From positions 23,384,225 through 23,448,224 of the forward strand of contig NC_135555.1 in the NCBI RefSeq assembly GCF_964340395.1: DNA of 64,000 nt. Direction: 5' to 3'. The DNA comes from Glandiceps talaboti. Taxonomy: Eukaryota > Hemichordata > Enteropneusta > Spengelidae. Positions within the stretch are counted from its first letter, which is position 1. Every line of letters begins with the position of its first letter. Made by a program: the position numbers and the translations under genes. Positions 1 to 12,130 of this stretch are shown piece by piece. The notes under the pieces were generated by a model. That model did no database searches. It was not told the DNA's origin and worked only from the letters and a program-made list of their open reading frames with translations.

Positions 1-605
1 TACCTTACAATGTTAATGAATAATTTGCATAATTAATGATTTTCGGTAATTAGGCTATATCTTAAAACTGCATACTTCAATGTCAATACAATTTAGTACA
101 TATGTTAACCATAACAAAGCGGATATGTCCTACAACATTTTTATATACTTTACAGTTTTAATGAATAATTTGCATAATTAATGATTTTAGGTAATTAGGC
201 TATATCTTATGACTGCATACTTCAATTTCAATACAATTCAGTACATACATTAACCATAACAAATTGTGCATGTCCTATAATGTTAGTTGATGTGCCTTAC
301 AGTGTTAATGAATAATTTGCAAAATTAATGATTTTCGGTAATTAGGCTATATCTTAAAAATGCAAGCCTCAAATTTCGTAGAATATGATACATATATCAA
401 CCATAATAATATGCACCTGTCCTATGAAGTTTGTTGCTACAACTTTTACCTTTAATGAGTATTTTGAATAATGAACGATATTCAGTAATTAAGCAGTATC
501 ATACACTCTTACATACATTAACCTAAGAAAGCACGCTTGTCCAAAAACAAAGCCTGTTTACCATTGTTTTTTTTAATTTAATGAGTTATTTGTATAATTA
601 GTGAT
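1..605. repeat. AT-rich tandem satellite, about 146-bp monomer
   Basis: The motif AATGAATAATTTGC recurs at 15, 160 and 307, with degenerate copies at 454 and 580, giving a period of 145-147 bp with the last unit shorter. Each unit also holds a GGTAATTAGGCTATATCTTA block and a TTAACCATAACAAA block. The array is open at the window start, so its full size is unknown. A second cluster of the same family lies in the opposite orientation near 27800-28215. Confidence 0.85.
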
Positions 606-2317
606 TCCCTTACGGGAGGCGTTCAGTTTAAATCTGGTATAGTCTATGATAAGTTACAGTTTCTAGTAATAAATGTTAAAGAGACAGAAAAAGACGTGTT
701 TGTTTAATAGACGTATTGGTGCAGATACCAGTCAATGACACATTGAATTCACATTCTTATTTTAAGTACAGTTTACATCAGTCATACCGTCGGAAAATTA
801 AATAATCATAGACTTTCATTCCTAGTAATAAATATGTAAGGCTGCGGGACAGCATAGCGCTTTTTGAGCTGATGTCAATTCGAGGTGAGTATCCATCGAA
901 CAGATAGCAGCAAACGATTAATTCATATAGATATGTTTTAATTCAAATCAACCCAGTCTAGGTATGTGTCCACGTCTACCTGATACGACAACTTGCAATT
1001 ATACTGGTAGGGTGTCGAAGTGTCTTATATTGTATGTTCACAAGCCATAACTGTAAATACGTGCGTAGATAATGGAGTAGTATGCATGGTATTACCATAT
1101 ACTTCTATTATTAGATTGAAACGCTCTTTAAACGAATAGAACGTACGTCATGGAACAAAAGAGCATATTTGCTCAATTTGAAAATATATGAAATGTTTCA
1201 ATTGTGAAATTTCAGGAATGGGGTGTTGTTACTTTGACATTACTAGATATCTGCTTCTAAACGACTAGATAAATACTGTGATCATTTCGCGGTCTTTTTG
1301 TTTACCAGAAGTGTACAATAGTTATTTGGCTAGACACCAAGTCCAGTGAGACTAACTACAAAGTTGTAAACACAATGCAGATAGCAGAGATTGGCCCTCA
1401 TTGGAAAAAAGTTTCTTATTTTGTGGTCTGTGTGGTGATTGTAGATCACTACATGCATGTTTAAATATGTTTAGCTTACAGATTTCAAAGTTACCACTTG
1501 AATGATAAGTCAGTGCATGTTTTGAATGAATCGGTAGTAGTACCACACAGTCCATAGACAAGATTTAGACAGACGCAATGTCCTGCTCTAACATGCACAA
1601 TGAATAATTAAAGCAAGTCGACCATGTGTTTATTGTAATAGTTAGTGTCCATGCTGCCACTCTTTGCATAATTAACAAAATAAGGATGGTAGTGTGTTTA
1701 TCTCCACTTAAACCTTCTGACGAATTTCACTGAACCTGATATACTGTTTAGTAACATTTAAAGCTTATCAGAGAAACCCCTGTAAATGACCCCTGTTTAC
1801 AATTTTACATTAATAATCAATATTGGGGTTACGATTCCCCTGGATTAAGCTACTACAATTTATAGAATAATGTGAAATAACGACTTCTTAATAGTGCCAA
1901 ACGTTCCTTCACAAAATAATTTATATTTCATCCTCTAAACTAATACAATTTATGAAAGTAATAAACTCATGACAGGCAATATGACGCATTATAACATTCT
2001 GTAAATTTAATATGGAGCGTAAGATAATGCTGATTGGAGTTAACCAAGAAACTGAATTCACCTAAATATTCATTACAATCATGGGCATTATCACGTGACA
2101 TCAGAACATGTACCTTGTTCTATGTATATGCAATATATGTTACTTCGTGACATGAAAGCTAAGGGCACAATGAGTCACCATGTAACCATCGTGTAATTGA
2201 CTAAACTTTTAGGCCAATTCGTACAAGTCACTAGTTTGGTAAACTATGTTGATATACTTGTAACCTGTAAATGTGCTACTACAGTTGTAAGTAATGTGTT
2301 TTATTCCTCTTCAACAG
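606..2317. other. Non-coding stretch upstream of the first visible gene A exon
   Basis: I see no exon, RNA gene or mobile element here. By comparison with gene B this should be intron sequence of gene A, between the exon for the mature N-terminus and the 68-nt exon at 2318. Confidence 0.5.
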
Positions 2318-2385
2318 GTCCCCCCATCGTGGTAGTCACAAGTGTTTACGTAATAACTGGATTCAGCACAGTTGCAGCAACTATG
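2318..2385 (+). CDS. Gene A, 68-nt ligand-binding exon
   Basis: Follows a TCAACAG acceptor and is followed by GTAATA. It enters in phase 1 and encodes PPIVVVTSVYVITGFSTVAATM. The counterpart in gene B (49056-49123) has the same length and phase, and the boundary before D-Y-N matches the conserved TM/DY exon boundary of vertebrate glycine receptor genes. Confidence 0.9.
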
Positions 2386-5300
2386 GTAATATATATTTAG
2401 TTACATAATGAAGTATATATTTAAAGGATTCAAACATTTGAACATTTGCTGGAGTTGATTGTAAAGTACACCTTAAAATCAACTCTTAGCAAATACTGCA
2501 ATTCCCCTTTCTTTTCGTTTCCCCGTTAACTACATTTTGTCCGCAAGTGTGGAATTTACGAATAACCGATTATTCGAAAATAATTGATTTATACAATAAT
2601 TACCAAAAATTACGACAAATAATGAATACACGGTTTCCGTTTACAGTTAGCTGGTCAGCAGGTGACAGGAATATGATTGTTTTTATATAACCAGTCAATG
2701 GGACAGGGTTATTAATTTTAATTGGATTATTTGATTAACATATGCAAGGTAATTAAAGTAGCCAATTTCCTGTACGTAATTAGGAATTACCGGAGAATAA
2801 ATACATGTAGTCTGTAAGTGGCATGTTATAAAACTAATGATTTCGTAATTGACTTAATCATTGGAGGGCAGACTATATTATTGCATGATTGATAGATACA
2901 AGATAGAGTAATCCAATAAGTAATGTAATAATAATTCGACGTTCGATGAAAATGACATCAATTAACAAGTTCACGGATAAAGGCCATTATCAGCCACCTG
3001 ACAGATGTACAGCTAAATAGTATATTATGCATGCATTACTTGAGGGGATATACGTCACTCCGTACCATTACAGCGTGTCGCCTACAATTTGTACCTATTT
3101 CATCCGCCATATATCTGCTTTATTTCAAATGCTAAGGCCTCAGATTATCACATGAAAAATTACATTACGACAGAGAAAAAAAATATATCACACAGCTTAA
3201 AGAAAGAGATGTTAGAAAACGAATACAATATATCAACAACTGATGATTTATATTGAACTAATTCATTCGTACATGCTAGTGGAGTGAAACAAAATGCATT
3301 TCATTGGGTAAATTCAAAATATTTGATGATCAAATTATAGTGTATATGGTCTTTGTACATATGAACGTTTGAGAATGTATCCCTCATGTATCATATATGA
3401 CGTAGAGGAGGTGGTATCCATTATGAACTATTGGTAACACAGTATTTAATAAAGGCTGATGTGATCAAACTTGTAAGCAAATTTCAAAGCCATGTCGAGA
3501 GGACTTTCAACTTTACTGTAACGAAACTGATAGTAGTGATATGCATGATGTAGCATATACATGAAGTGGTTGAACGTATTTCGAAATACAAGTAATTATT
3601 CCTGATTGTATGTTCTCTGTCCTCAAATTTTAATTAGTTATTAAAGCTGCACGAGCTGTAACTGGAACGGTTTTTGTTTGTTTGTTTGTTTGTTTGTTTG
3701 TTTGTTTGTTTTTTAAATTAAAAAATCCTGGTTTGTTAGACATAATGACTTTCTCGCAATATCATACATCCTGAACAGTATTGAATCACCTGTGAGTAAA
3801 CAAATTTCTGTAGCTGTACACATAGTATATTACAGCAAATCAAACCAAATTGAATTTCGCGTCCGCAATCAGCCCCCCTTCCTATGAAAGCATGATGTGA
3901 ATATTTTGTACCACTACCTATAGATAAAATCGAATTCTGATTAATATGTACAGGGCCTGATTATTGGTATTTTAACATTTTCAGTGAAAACATTGTTAAA
4001 GATTATTACTCCAGTTACAGTTAGTGCATGATGACAGGATTTGAAACGAATTCATGGAGTTTGACCGGTTTTCAATGATGAAGTATCCCGATTACAAATA
4101 TTTCACACACACACACATCTGAAGCTTTGGCGCATGTTGATTAAAATAGGATCTGTCAGGTAACACTTGTCACTTGGATGCTCCATCTACTTTATCAAAT
4201 TATTAATTTCTCATTAGGATTATAACTTAATGGTCTTCATCAGACAGAGATGGAATGATCCTCGATTGCAATACAATGGCACTGCAGGATACAGTCTCAG
4301 CGTAAATCCGAAATTATCAGACAGGATATGGGTACCAGACATGTTTTTTGCGAATGAAAAAGAAGGAAAGCTGCACGACTTAACAGTGCGGAACGAGGCT
4401 TTGAGAATATATCCAAATGGAGACATTCTACTCAGTATGAGGTGTGATTAATACAGTTATTTCCTTATTCAAATCACGACTTTCTATAGATTCTGATGTG
4501 TTCTCAGTAGCAGCTTATAAGAGTTTACTAACAATATCTCATTTCTTAGATATGATTAAGTGAAAGCTACATGTGCTAGAACTAAAATCTTCTTTTCGTA
4601 CGTGGATACAAAACTAATCTAATAAGGCTTTACGGATGATACATAACTTGGTTTACATGGGGTATCTTTTCGAATGATCGCGAGGCTGAAAGGATAACCC
4701 GCCGTAATAAAAAAAAAGCTATGTACAGCAGTGAAAAGTATTTCAAAAGCTACTTTCTGATTTCTTTTTTAAAATGAAAGAATTTTATTCAGAGATGTGT
4801 GAAAGGGAAATGAACTTGAATTTTGGTGGTAGAGAAGTTTATGATAGTAAGTTACAAATTAACGCTTGTGCAGTGCATTGCACCATTTATGTTTTGATCA
4901 AGTGCAATGTTATAATAAATAGGCGCATGAGCAAATATATCATATATACGGTATGATACCAGATATAATGTGAGAGTTCTGCCAGTGACTACTGGTGCTT
5001 CGGTATTTTTCAATAAGTACTGAAACATATCAAGTCACTTTCAATTAAAACAAAGATGACGAAAAACTATGAACACGTTCCAGACCATGTCTTTTAAACA
5101 TATTACTTACTGATTTAGGACTGTATTTGGTACTTTAATGAACAGTGGTTAATGCATGATTAATCATTCAATGGGCTTGGTTGATTAAATAAATAATTCT
5201 CTTTTTCTGGACAGAGTAAGTCTTACTCTTGCTTGCAACATGGATCTCAGGAAATACCCGATGGATGTACAGCTTTGTCACGTAACTATGGAAAGCTGTA

Positions 5301-8300
5301 AGTGTGTCTCTAATATATAGGGTATGGATGTCAATGCAATATCAGAATGGGCCAAACATTTCAAATACGTCATTTTCCATCAGCACAGATCTAGAGACCA
5401 AATCAAGAGCTAAAATCATTCAAGATCCTTTGGCAAATGCCAACACTGTTCTTAATGCGGACATCATTCTACATTTTGGAATAACCGCCAAGATGATACA
5501 TTATGTTTCTAATTGCAAATTGTCATGATATCCTAAATCCGAATACTTTTATTCTTATTCTATTATGTAGATGGTTTTCGTACACATGATTTGATATTTA
5601 AATGGTCGGATGAGGAAGACCCTATTGAAATTGACCCTGACATCGAAATTCCCGAATTCAGAAGACCAGATGTAAAGACGACGGAACTGAATAAAACATA
5701 TAGTACTGGTAAGAGTTGTATAAACACCAAAAGGAATACTAAGGAATATTGTAGGATATAGCTAATTCCTAAGAAGTTTAACATCATCAGCGTTGGTAGG
5801 AATCATAAGTCTAAGTAGTAATTGCGCAATATGTGGATATCTGAAGCTCTGAGAATATAGTATTTAGAATTTGACCAGTGCAAGTGGAAAGTCATTGGAA
5901 TATTCCGCAGGTAATCAATGCCATTGTTGTTAGACAGAGAACATTGTTAGCAATATTAACCACATACTTAATATGATATTTCCTCTGTACCTGTCGTACC
6001 TTGGTTACACCAGGCATTATCGTCATTTTTATTCACATATATCACAAAGGGGTGATAATCTCTCCTGCTCATGTCGATAGAAACCAATGCAGCATTTGGG
6101 CAAAGCTATTACCTGTGAAAATGGTGTACTGTGATAATGTTGTAATGACACCAGTGTTATATTCGAACACAAATAATTGAACACATTTACGAGCACAGTT
6201 CTTTGGAAAATTGCCATATATTGCAGCTACCCTGCCTCGTCATTGTGGTGAATGTTTATATCAACAATGTATATACAACAGCCTGCAGGACAAAATGAAA
6301 ATTTAAAGAAATTCAACAATTTTCGCCAGTACTACACATTTAAATATGACGATTGACAGTTGCTTATGGACATTCTCCAGCAATCTACCTCATGTTCTGT
6401 TTTGCTATCTGTCGTCTTGCACCCCATTCTTCCTCTGCTTGCTTTTTGTTCTTCTCGTTATTGCAGCAATGTTCTTCTCTTCTTTTCTTCCTTTATGATG
6501 CACGTGTATTCTGATCGTACTAGGAGCTTTTAGCAGTCTGGCAGTGCACTTCCTGTTGAGACGCATTTACGACTTCCATATCATCCAGTCGTACGTTCCA
6601 ATCTGTCTGTACGTGGTCGTTTCGTGGATGTCCTTTTGGCTCAATCCTGAAAGCGTACCTGCCAGGGTAGCTCTGTCTATAACAATCTTATTGACTGTAA
6701 CTTCTCAAGTCACTGGTGTACGCGGTGACTTACCGAGAGTGGCATATGTCAAGGTACGAGTGATAAAAACATGTTAGTTGGGGTGCATGGCTGCTGATTT
6801 AGTAAGCTTGTGATTTTGGTTACTCTGTTGTGCACCACAAAAAGTCCCGCGAGATTTATTACAACATAACGATAATGAATGAATTTGGTCACATTAAGTT
6901 ACAAGAAGAATGGCCTTCTTTAAAAGAAATTGTAAATCCCTCTGGGCTTTCAGTAGTGCAGTCTTGCACAGCAAACCACACTCATAACACATGGTTACAC
7001 GTACATTCGCGCGCTAGCTACCCATAAGATCAGAAAAATGCAATGTGCATGGTAAGCACTTCCCAACTCTCCATGGGACCTATTATCTTGTACATGTTTG
7101 GTAAGTAGGTCTTAAATGAAAGGCTTCGTCTTGATATATAGCAAAACGCATTTTGTAATTTAAATTTGCAGGTGATTTCACGGCACTAGAAGCCTATTTT
7201 GTACTACGCCGCGTCTATGACTATCATATTCTACAAACCTATGTACCAACCGCTGTATATGTCCTCATTTCTTGGTTATCGTTTTGGATCAATCCCGAAG
7301 GAGCTCCCGCAAGAATCGCCCTTGGTATAACCACTGTGCTGACTGTAACAGCACAAGGTACAGGTGTCAGAGGCGGATTGCCCCGTGTAGCTTATGTAAA
7401 GGTAACAGAGTATACGCATTACATTGATAATTTAAAAAATTATTTTAACAAAACAAAAAAACCCTGATGTTTAACGTAGCAGAATATTTCGATATTGCAA
7501 ATCAAGACATCTTTCTTTGTCCTGGCCAGTCTCATATAGAATTGACAGCCTATCCTACATCTTGGAATTTTGTACGTTGAATACAAACGTTTCACTGAAC
7601 TCAATGTAACAGTCAAGGCTGTCACGACACATTAATTTTATCAGACAAGGTAAATGAACAATATGTCATGGAGTAAGGAATCTAAGGCGAACATTCAGGT
7701 TCAATTACTTCACCCCAGGGTTAACGTCTGCTTGTCAGTTTATATTTTATACCGGAATAGTAGAAAATGGCCCTTAGTAGAGCAGTCAAGTATTCACGTC
7801 GTGAAGAACAAAACTGACCCAGATAAAAAACGAGATTAAATACAATAACCCGAGTGTATATATTAGGTTTAGATAATGCATCGGAACATGCCATTGCATG
7901 AGGAGAATGTTATATAGTCGCATCACATGTACGCGTCATGCATGACCTTTAGCATTTATGCTATGAGTGTGTGCATTAACATAACATAATTTGAGACATA
8001 CACACACTTAATAGATATTACATCCTACACAGTGAAAATGTAAGCTTGGTCTTTTATTGGTTAAGGAGTAGTCGTTAGTTGCTCGTATGTTAAATTAGTG
8101 TCCCATTAACCCAAGTTCTTTGTATACATGCACACATGCAAATACAAGAGAGACCCGCGGTGATAGATGCCATAGTGCATGGGTAACTCTCATTTCTTTG
8201 AAAAGAAGGGTTGACTTCAAGGCTATGACCTAACAGTTTGGACAGGTCAGCATACACCATTGGCACTGTTACAAGGTTTATGTAAAGTCTGATATCGAAA

Positions 8301-10375
8301 ATATCCAAATGATGTAAAACCATCGTCTATACACAAAATTATACAAATGGGCAAGTGACGACTATTTTACATATGTTATATACAGATAAGTTGCGAATGG
8401 CGAAAATATATATAGGTTTTAAAATTGTTGCGCAAGTTTTTGTGGCATGTTAAATAGTTTTCCCAAATGTACATGTTGTCTTTTAAAATGCTCACATTGA
8501 CTTTTTAAAATGTGAAACAAATATATGTCGCCTGTTAGAAATGATGGTATGATGTACATGATATGGTATGATATGATATGACATAATATATGTTATGATA
8601 TATGGTATGTAATATATGATATGATATGATATGATATATGATATGATATGATCTAATATGATATGATATATGATATGATATGATATGATATGATATGATA
8701 TGATATGATATGATATGATATGATATGATCATGATATGATATGATATGATATGATATGATTGCGATTGCCAATGAATGGAAACATTTCGATGTTTCACGA
8801 ACACCCTTTCGTATAAATTGAATACAATAATAAGCCGTTTTTAAATTGCAAAAAGGGTTTAAAATAATCTCAGTCCCACATTTGGAGTACGATGGAAATA
8901 GTCGTGAATTTTGTACGGGTAATAATATGTAATGCAAGTGCTACATAAAAACCCCTGGAACAGAATATTCGGTCGTAGACCATGATCTTTGACACCAAAT
9001 GGATAAAACCTATGTGTGGCATATATTCTACTCTGTTCACTGACGAGTCTTCTATTGCATGCTTGTCCAAGTATGGTCTTAAGTTATAGTGTATAATTAT
9101 ATCAAGTGCATTTTTGTTCAATGCGTTTCTTCCTCTATCTGAATAGGCCATCGATGTATGGATGACTACATGTCTTGGTTTCGTATTTGCTGCATTAATT
9201 GAATATGCACTAGTAAATTATCTATTGACCGAGAAGAAAAGAAGAAAGGATAAGGATGCCATGAAGGCTGCAGTAGAAAAGGTAAGCATATTTTGGTTTA
9301 TGTAACCAATTTTCTGAACAATGAATAATATCTTTGTGTTTAATTAAAAAGGAAATAACCAAACAGTACATTTAAGTCATTTCTTAAGAAAGTCTGTCGC
9401 TAGGCACGTACTACTTAATTATTGAATTCATTCTCCTTAGATATACATTGTAAATTATGAAAGGAAAGTTCTGAGACTATATTGATTTCTGAGATATCTT
9501 TTTCACCGACGAATTGTGTTTCCTTCCCAAGACGTGACGACATCGATTATTGAAAACATTTCTCTAAACATTTACTATTTTTTCTTTCGATGGCCTCATT
9601 TCAAAATCAGGTGGTGAATTAAAAAACTAAAGACAGAAAAGACTTATTTATTTCAGATTTCAAATCCCAATGTCTTGTCATTAATTATTCAAGATTTCAT
9701 CACTGTAAATAATACCATAATTTGTATATTACAAACTAGCCGCAGTTATGATAACTGATGAATATCAACAACTTGGGATTAATAGCAGGATATTGATTTG
9801 CGCTCTTGCCCCACGGTATTCAATCTCTGACAATATTTCAGGCAGTTGACCTTGTATTTGAATGATTCATCACAAGTGCGCAGACGAACGCCGGTTACTA
9901 TATTTGTTTATATGTATGAAACCTATATTCCGAAACGTCTTATTTAAAGGTGTGAGCTTAAAGCTTTCTTTTCGAAATCCTTGAGATTACACACGACATT
10001 GAGTCAGACTCTCTGAAGGGCAGGCACCATGTGACACAATGTTTTCTTGAATGAACAATTAGCATACAATAAGATACAATCTTATTTATCTTTATATAGG
10101 AATATTCCAATGGCAATGGTAATGTGGAAATGGAAGTATTAAACCATAACATGCAACCACCTGCCAAATCAGATGATAACAACGACAAGGGTGAAGACGA
10201 AGAAAGTCGGGTGTTTTATATCACTACAAAAATGGTAGAATCTCTTAATCCTCGATCAATTGATCGAGTCTCGCGTGTGCTTTTCCCCATGGTCTTTCTT
10301 ATCTTCAACATGATATATTGGCCCATGTGTTTTTCAGGTTACTCAGATGATCTTCTCGCTAGAATCGACCGATGA
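2318..10375 (+). CDS. Gene A: glycine-receptor-like anionic Cys-loop channel subunit (5' partial)
   Basis: A pentameric ligand-gated chloride channel subunit, expected in the plasma membrane. Visible exons are 2318-2385, 4218-4441, 5215-5297, 5571-5708, 6524-6753 or 7172-7401, 9147-9281 and 10100-10375. All junctions are GT-AG and the phases agree, giving 384 codons plus stop. Seen in sequence: RQRWNDPRL, IWVPDMFF and NEK of the ligand-binding domain; a 13-residue Cys-loop (C-N-M-D-L...C); the M1/M2 exon with the anion-selectivity motif PAR; M3; a short M3-M4 loop; M4 (FPMVFLIFNMIYW). The family is certain. The ligand is not: the second disulfide of glycine, GluCl and histidine-gated receptors is missing. 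The signal-peptide and N-terminal exons are not in view. The pore exon is duplicated (see those entries). Gene B is a close paralogue, about 85% identical over the 224-nt exon. Confidence 0.93.
3671..3714. repeat. (TTTG)n microsatellite in gene A intron
   Basis: About nine TTTG units in the intron between the 68-nt and 224-nt exons. Confidence 0.9.
4218..4441 (+). CDS. Gene A, 224-nt ligand-binding exon
   Basis: Bounded by ATTAG and GTGTGA. Encodes DYNLMVFIRQRWNDPRLQYN and onward to GDILLSMR, covering beta strands 2-6 of the extracellular domain and the IWVPDMFFANEK signature. Same size and phase as 50179-50402 of gene B, with 11 of about 75 residues different. Confidence 0.95.
5215..5297 (+). 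CDS. Gene A, 83-nt Cys-loop exon
   Basis: Preceded by GGACAG and followed by GTAAGT. Encodes VSLTLACNMDLRKYPMDVQ then LCHVTMES, with the two Cys-loop cysteines separated by 13 residues. An 83-nt exon at this place is typical of anionic Cys-loop receptor genes. Confidence 0.95.
5571..5708 (+). CDS. Gene A, 138-nt loop B/loop C exon
   Basis: Follows ATGTAG and is followed by GTAAGA. Encodes YGFRTHDLIFKW, an acidic stretch (DEEDPIEIDPDIEIPEF) and TTELNKTYSTG. It contains no cysteine, so the second disulfide seen around loop C in glycine receptors is absent. Confidence 0.93.
6524..6753 (+). CDS. Gene A, alternative pore exon a (M1-M2), 230 nt
   Basis: Follows TACTAG and is followed by GTACGA. 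It enters in phase 1 and leaves in phase 0, encoding AFSSLAVHFLLRRIYDFHII, M1 (YVPICLYVVVSWMSFWLN) and M2 (PARVALSITILLTVTSQVTG). No stops or frameshifts are present. It has the same length as exon b 418 bp downstream and is about 64% identical to it in protein. It carries its own substitutions inside M2, including S at 4', I at 7' and V at 15'. Intact coding and splice sites favour a used alternative exon over a dead copy. Confidence 0.88.
7172..7401 (+). CDS. Gene A, alternative pore exon b (M1-M2), 230 nt
   Basis: Follows TTTGCAG and is followed by GTAACA, with the same phases as exon a. Encodes M1 (YVPTAVYVLISWLSFWIN) and M2 (PARIALGITTVLTVTAQGTG). It is about 80% identical to the single M1-M2 exon of gene B, so this copy is the conserved form and exon a the diverged one. 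Read after exon a it would run in the wrong frame into a TAG after five codons, which enforces exclusive use. Confidence 0.94.
8547..8762. repeat. (ATATG)n pentanucleotide microsatellite in gene A intron
   Basis: A nearly pure ATGATATGAT-type array inside the intron between pore exon b and the M3 exon. Open frames here of the YHIIS type are repeat artefacts. Confidence 0.9.
9147..9281 (+). CDS. Gene A, M3 exon, 135 nt
   Basis: Phase 0 at both ends, bounded by GAATAG and GTAAGC. Encodes AIDVWMTTCLGFVFAALIEY, then ALVNYLLTEKKRRKDKD and AMKAAVEK, covering M3 and the start of the basic M3-M4 loop. Confidence 0.94.
10100..10375 (+). CDS. Gene A, last exon (M3-M4 loop and M4)
   Basis: Follows TATATAG and ends in TGA at 10373-10375. 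It encodes an acidic, Asn-rich loop, then SIDRVSRVLFPMVFLIFNMI and YWPMCFSGYSDD. The Ser-Ile-Asp-Arg-x-Ser-Arg lead into M4 is characteristic of glycine-receptor-like subunits. Confidence 0.94.
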   Translation, partial: EYSNGNGNVEMEVLNHNMQPPAKSDDNNDKGEDEESRVFYITTKMVESLNPRSIDRVSRVLFPMVFLIFNMIYWPMCFSGYSDDLLARIDR

Positions 10376-11544
10376 ATACTAAGGACGCATTCTAGGGGAC
10401 AGGGGACCTCTCTTGCAAACTTATATGTGTTCGAGACGGCAGGGATAGAGTGATTTAAAGTGAGGAAAGATGTGATTTGCGCGACACGTGATGTTTTTGA
10501 GAAGAAACCACCTGAAAGGAATGTGGCGTTATTGTGTTTATTTTCGTAAGGAATTTCAGAAACCTTCAATTGAAGTGTATCGCCATACAGTCATCAATAC
10601 ATTGTTTAATATTACGTTTAATACTGTGTACAAGCTAGGCCAATGGCCTTTCGGTACGTGACGTAAATAATTACAATTTTCAAGGTTCAAGGTGTCTGAG
10701 GAAAAACATAATAACAAGAATGTTTTGATGTCATGATGTAATACATTCTCTCTGCGTTCATCATGTACCGGTGACACGTTAATTCAAGAAAACCGCAGTT
10801 ATAGAATTACTTGTTAATGAATACTGACATTCTAATTTTTCTAACGACAACCAGCAGTATAGTGGGAAATACATTAACATAAAACAAACCAGCAAAGAGA
10901 ATGATAGAAACCTTGCAGATGACGTACCAATATTATGTGTTGACGTATTGATATTATGTGCTGACGTGTCAATATTAAGTGCTGACGTATAACGATGAGC
11001 GATTAAAAATGTTCATTTAAGGTACACGTACCTTCTCTAATTGTTTAGTCACGAAATACTCACGATGTGCCAATCTACATTCATTGATGAGATGTCACTA
11101 ACTAATGTATTAACATATATTTTGCTCATACGTGTACAACACATAAGAATGTAAGGACGTTTTACTTCGTAAATATAGAAACAACAATTGTGTGTGAAAT
11201 GAGTTGTCATGGCAACACGATATTTTATGTACCAACGTGTCAACGAAGAATATATGATAAACCATACAAGTTTTAGAATATGGTCAGGATCGTAAGTAAT
11301 TAACGGTAGTATAGGCTAATCTTATTTATTGGTATTGATCAGGAATAATCGTGGACAGACGTCATATTTATGAAGTGCCAGTATATAGCTTAAAGGAGGG
11401 ACTTTCATAATTATTTCCCTGCTGCACTTTTGTGGATAATAAGAAATATCAATGCATTGCAATGTATGGGATTCAGTGCATGTCCCCTAAATGTTGTACA
11501 ATCGACAACACAAGAAGATATACATTAGAAGATACGTATTAACA
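10376..11544. other. Gene A 3' UTR and intergenic sequence
   Basis: No further coding sequence. ATTAAA at 11002-11007 is the nearest plausible poly(A) signal downstream of the stop, but this is weak evidence. A 21-bp minisatellite lies at 10920-10982. Confidence 0.4.
10920..10982. repeat. 21-bp minisatellite, 3 units
   Basis: Three 21-bp units each begin TGACGT and contain ATATTA(T/A)GTG, followed by a partial fourth TGACGT. The repeated TGACGT resembles a CRE half-site; no function is implied. Confidence 0.8.
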
Positions 11545-12130
11545 AGCTTCAGCGAGTACAGAACGCAGCCGCACGCCTTGTGTGCCAAGCAACAAAGTTC
11601 GACCAAGTTGAACCACTTCAACACTCTTTGCAGTGACTACCGATTAACTCTCGCATACAGTAAAAAGGTGTCTTCTGTTTGTTATGACGCATTTAGGGTT
11701 ACTGGTCCTGAATATCTCATCTTCTTCACCTTTATCGTCCCCTCAGACAACTTAGGTCACCCGCATCCTAAAGATACCATTTGTCACTAAGAGGCTCGGC
11801 GAGCGTTCCTTTTCTTACACTGCTCCTTCAATGTGGCACTGTTACAGTCTTCCCCACAGACTTCGTCACTGTCACTCTAAGTCTTACTTCAGCTCTGCCC
11901 TTAAAACTTACATATTTCAATCTTACGTCTCACTCACTCACTTACACACTTCTCTTCCATGTTCTCAAATTGTTTCTCTGTATCCTCTCATTTTGTTTGT
12001 AGTTCTGTGTCTGTGTCGGGAGCTCTTCGGAGGACAGGCGCATTTTAAATTCGCATTTTTTATTATCATATATATTATTATACATATTAGTAGAAAAGAT
12101 GGTTATGATAAAAATACACTTGAGGTAAAA
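11545..12130 (+). mobile_element. 5'-truncated L2-like LINE relic
   Basis: The reading KLQRVQNAAARLVCQATKFD, followed in shifted frames by a Q-W-L-P-like block, SVCYDAFRVTGPEYL and the terminal SALKTYIFQ, matches the C-terminal end of L2/CR1-type reverse transcriptases. Several frameshifts and stops make it dead. The 3' end is AT-rich, with ATTATCATATATATTATTAT, as in this LINE group. No catalytic domain remains. Confidence 0.75.

Noticed and set aside
1-605. CRISPR-like regular repeats
   Set aside because: The repeat is continuous with no unique spacers, and the genome is eukaryotic.
841-885. Possible gene A exon ending SIRG before a strong GTGAGT donor in the right phase
   Set aside because: The upstream residues do not resemble the expected IxxxYDxRxRPN motif and the frame is open for only about 75 nt; probably chance.
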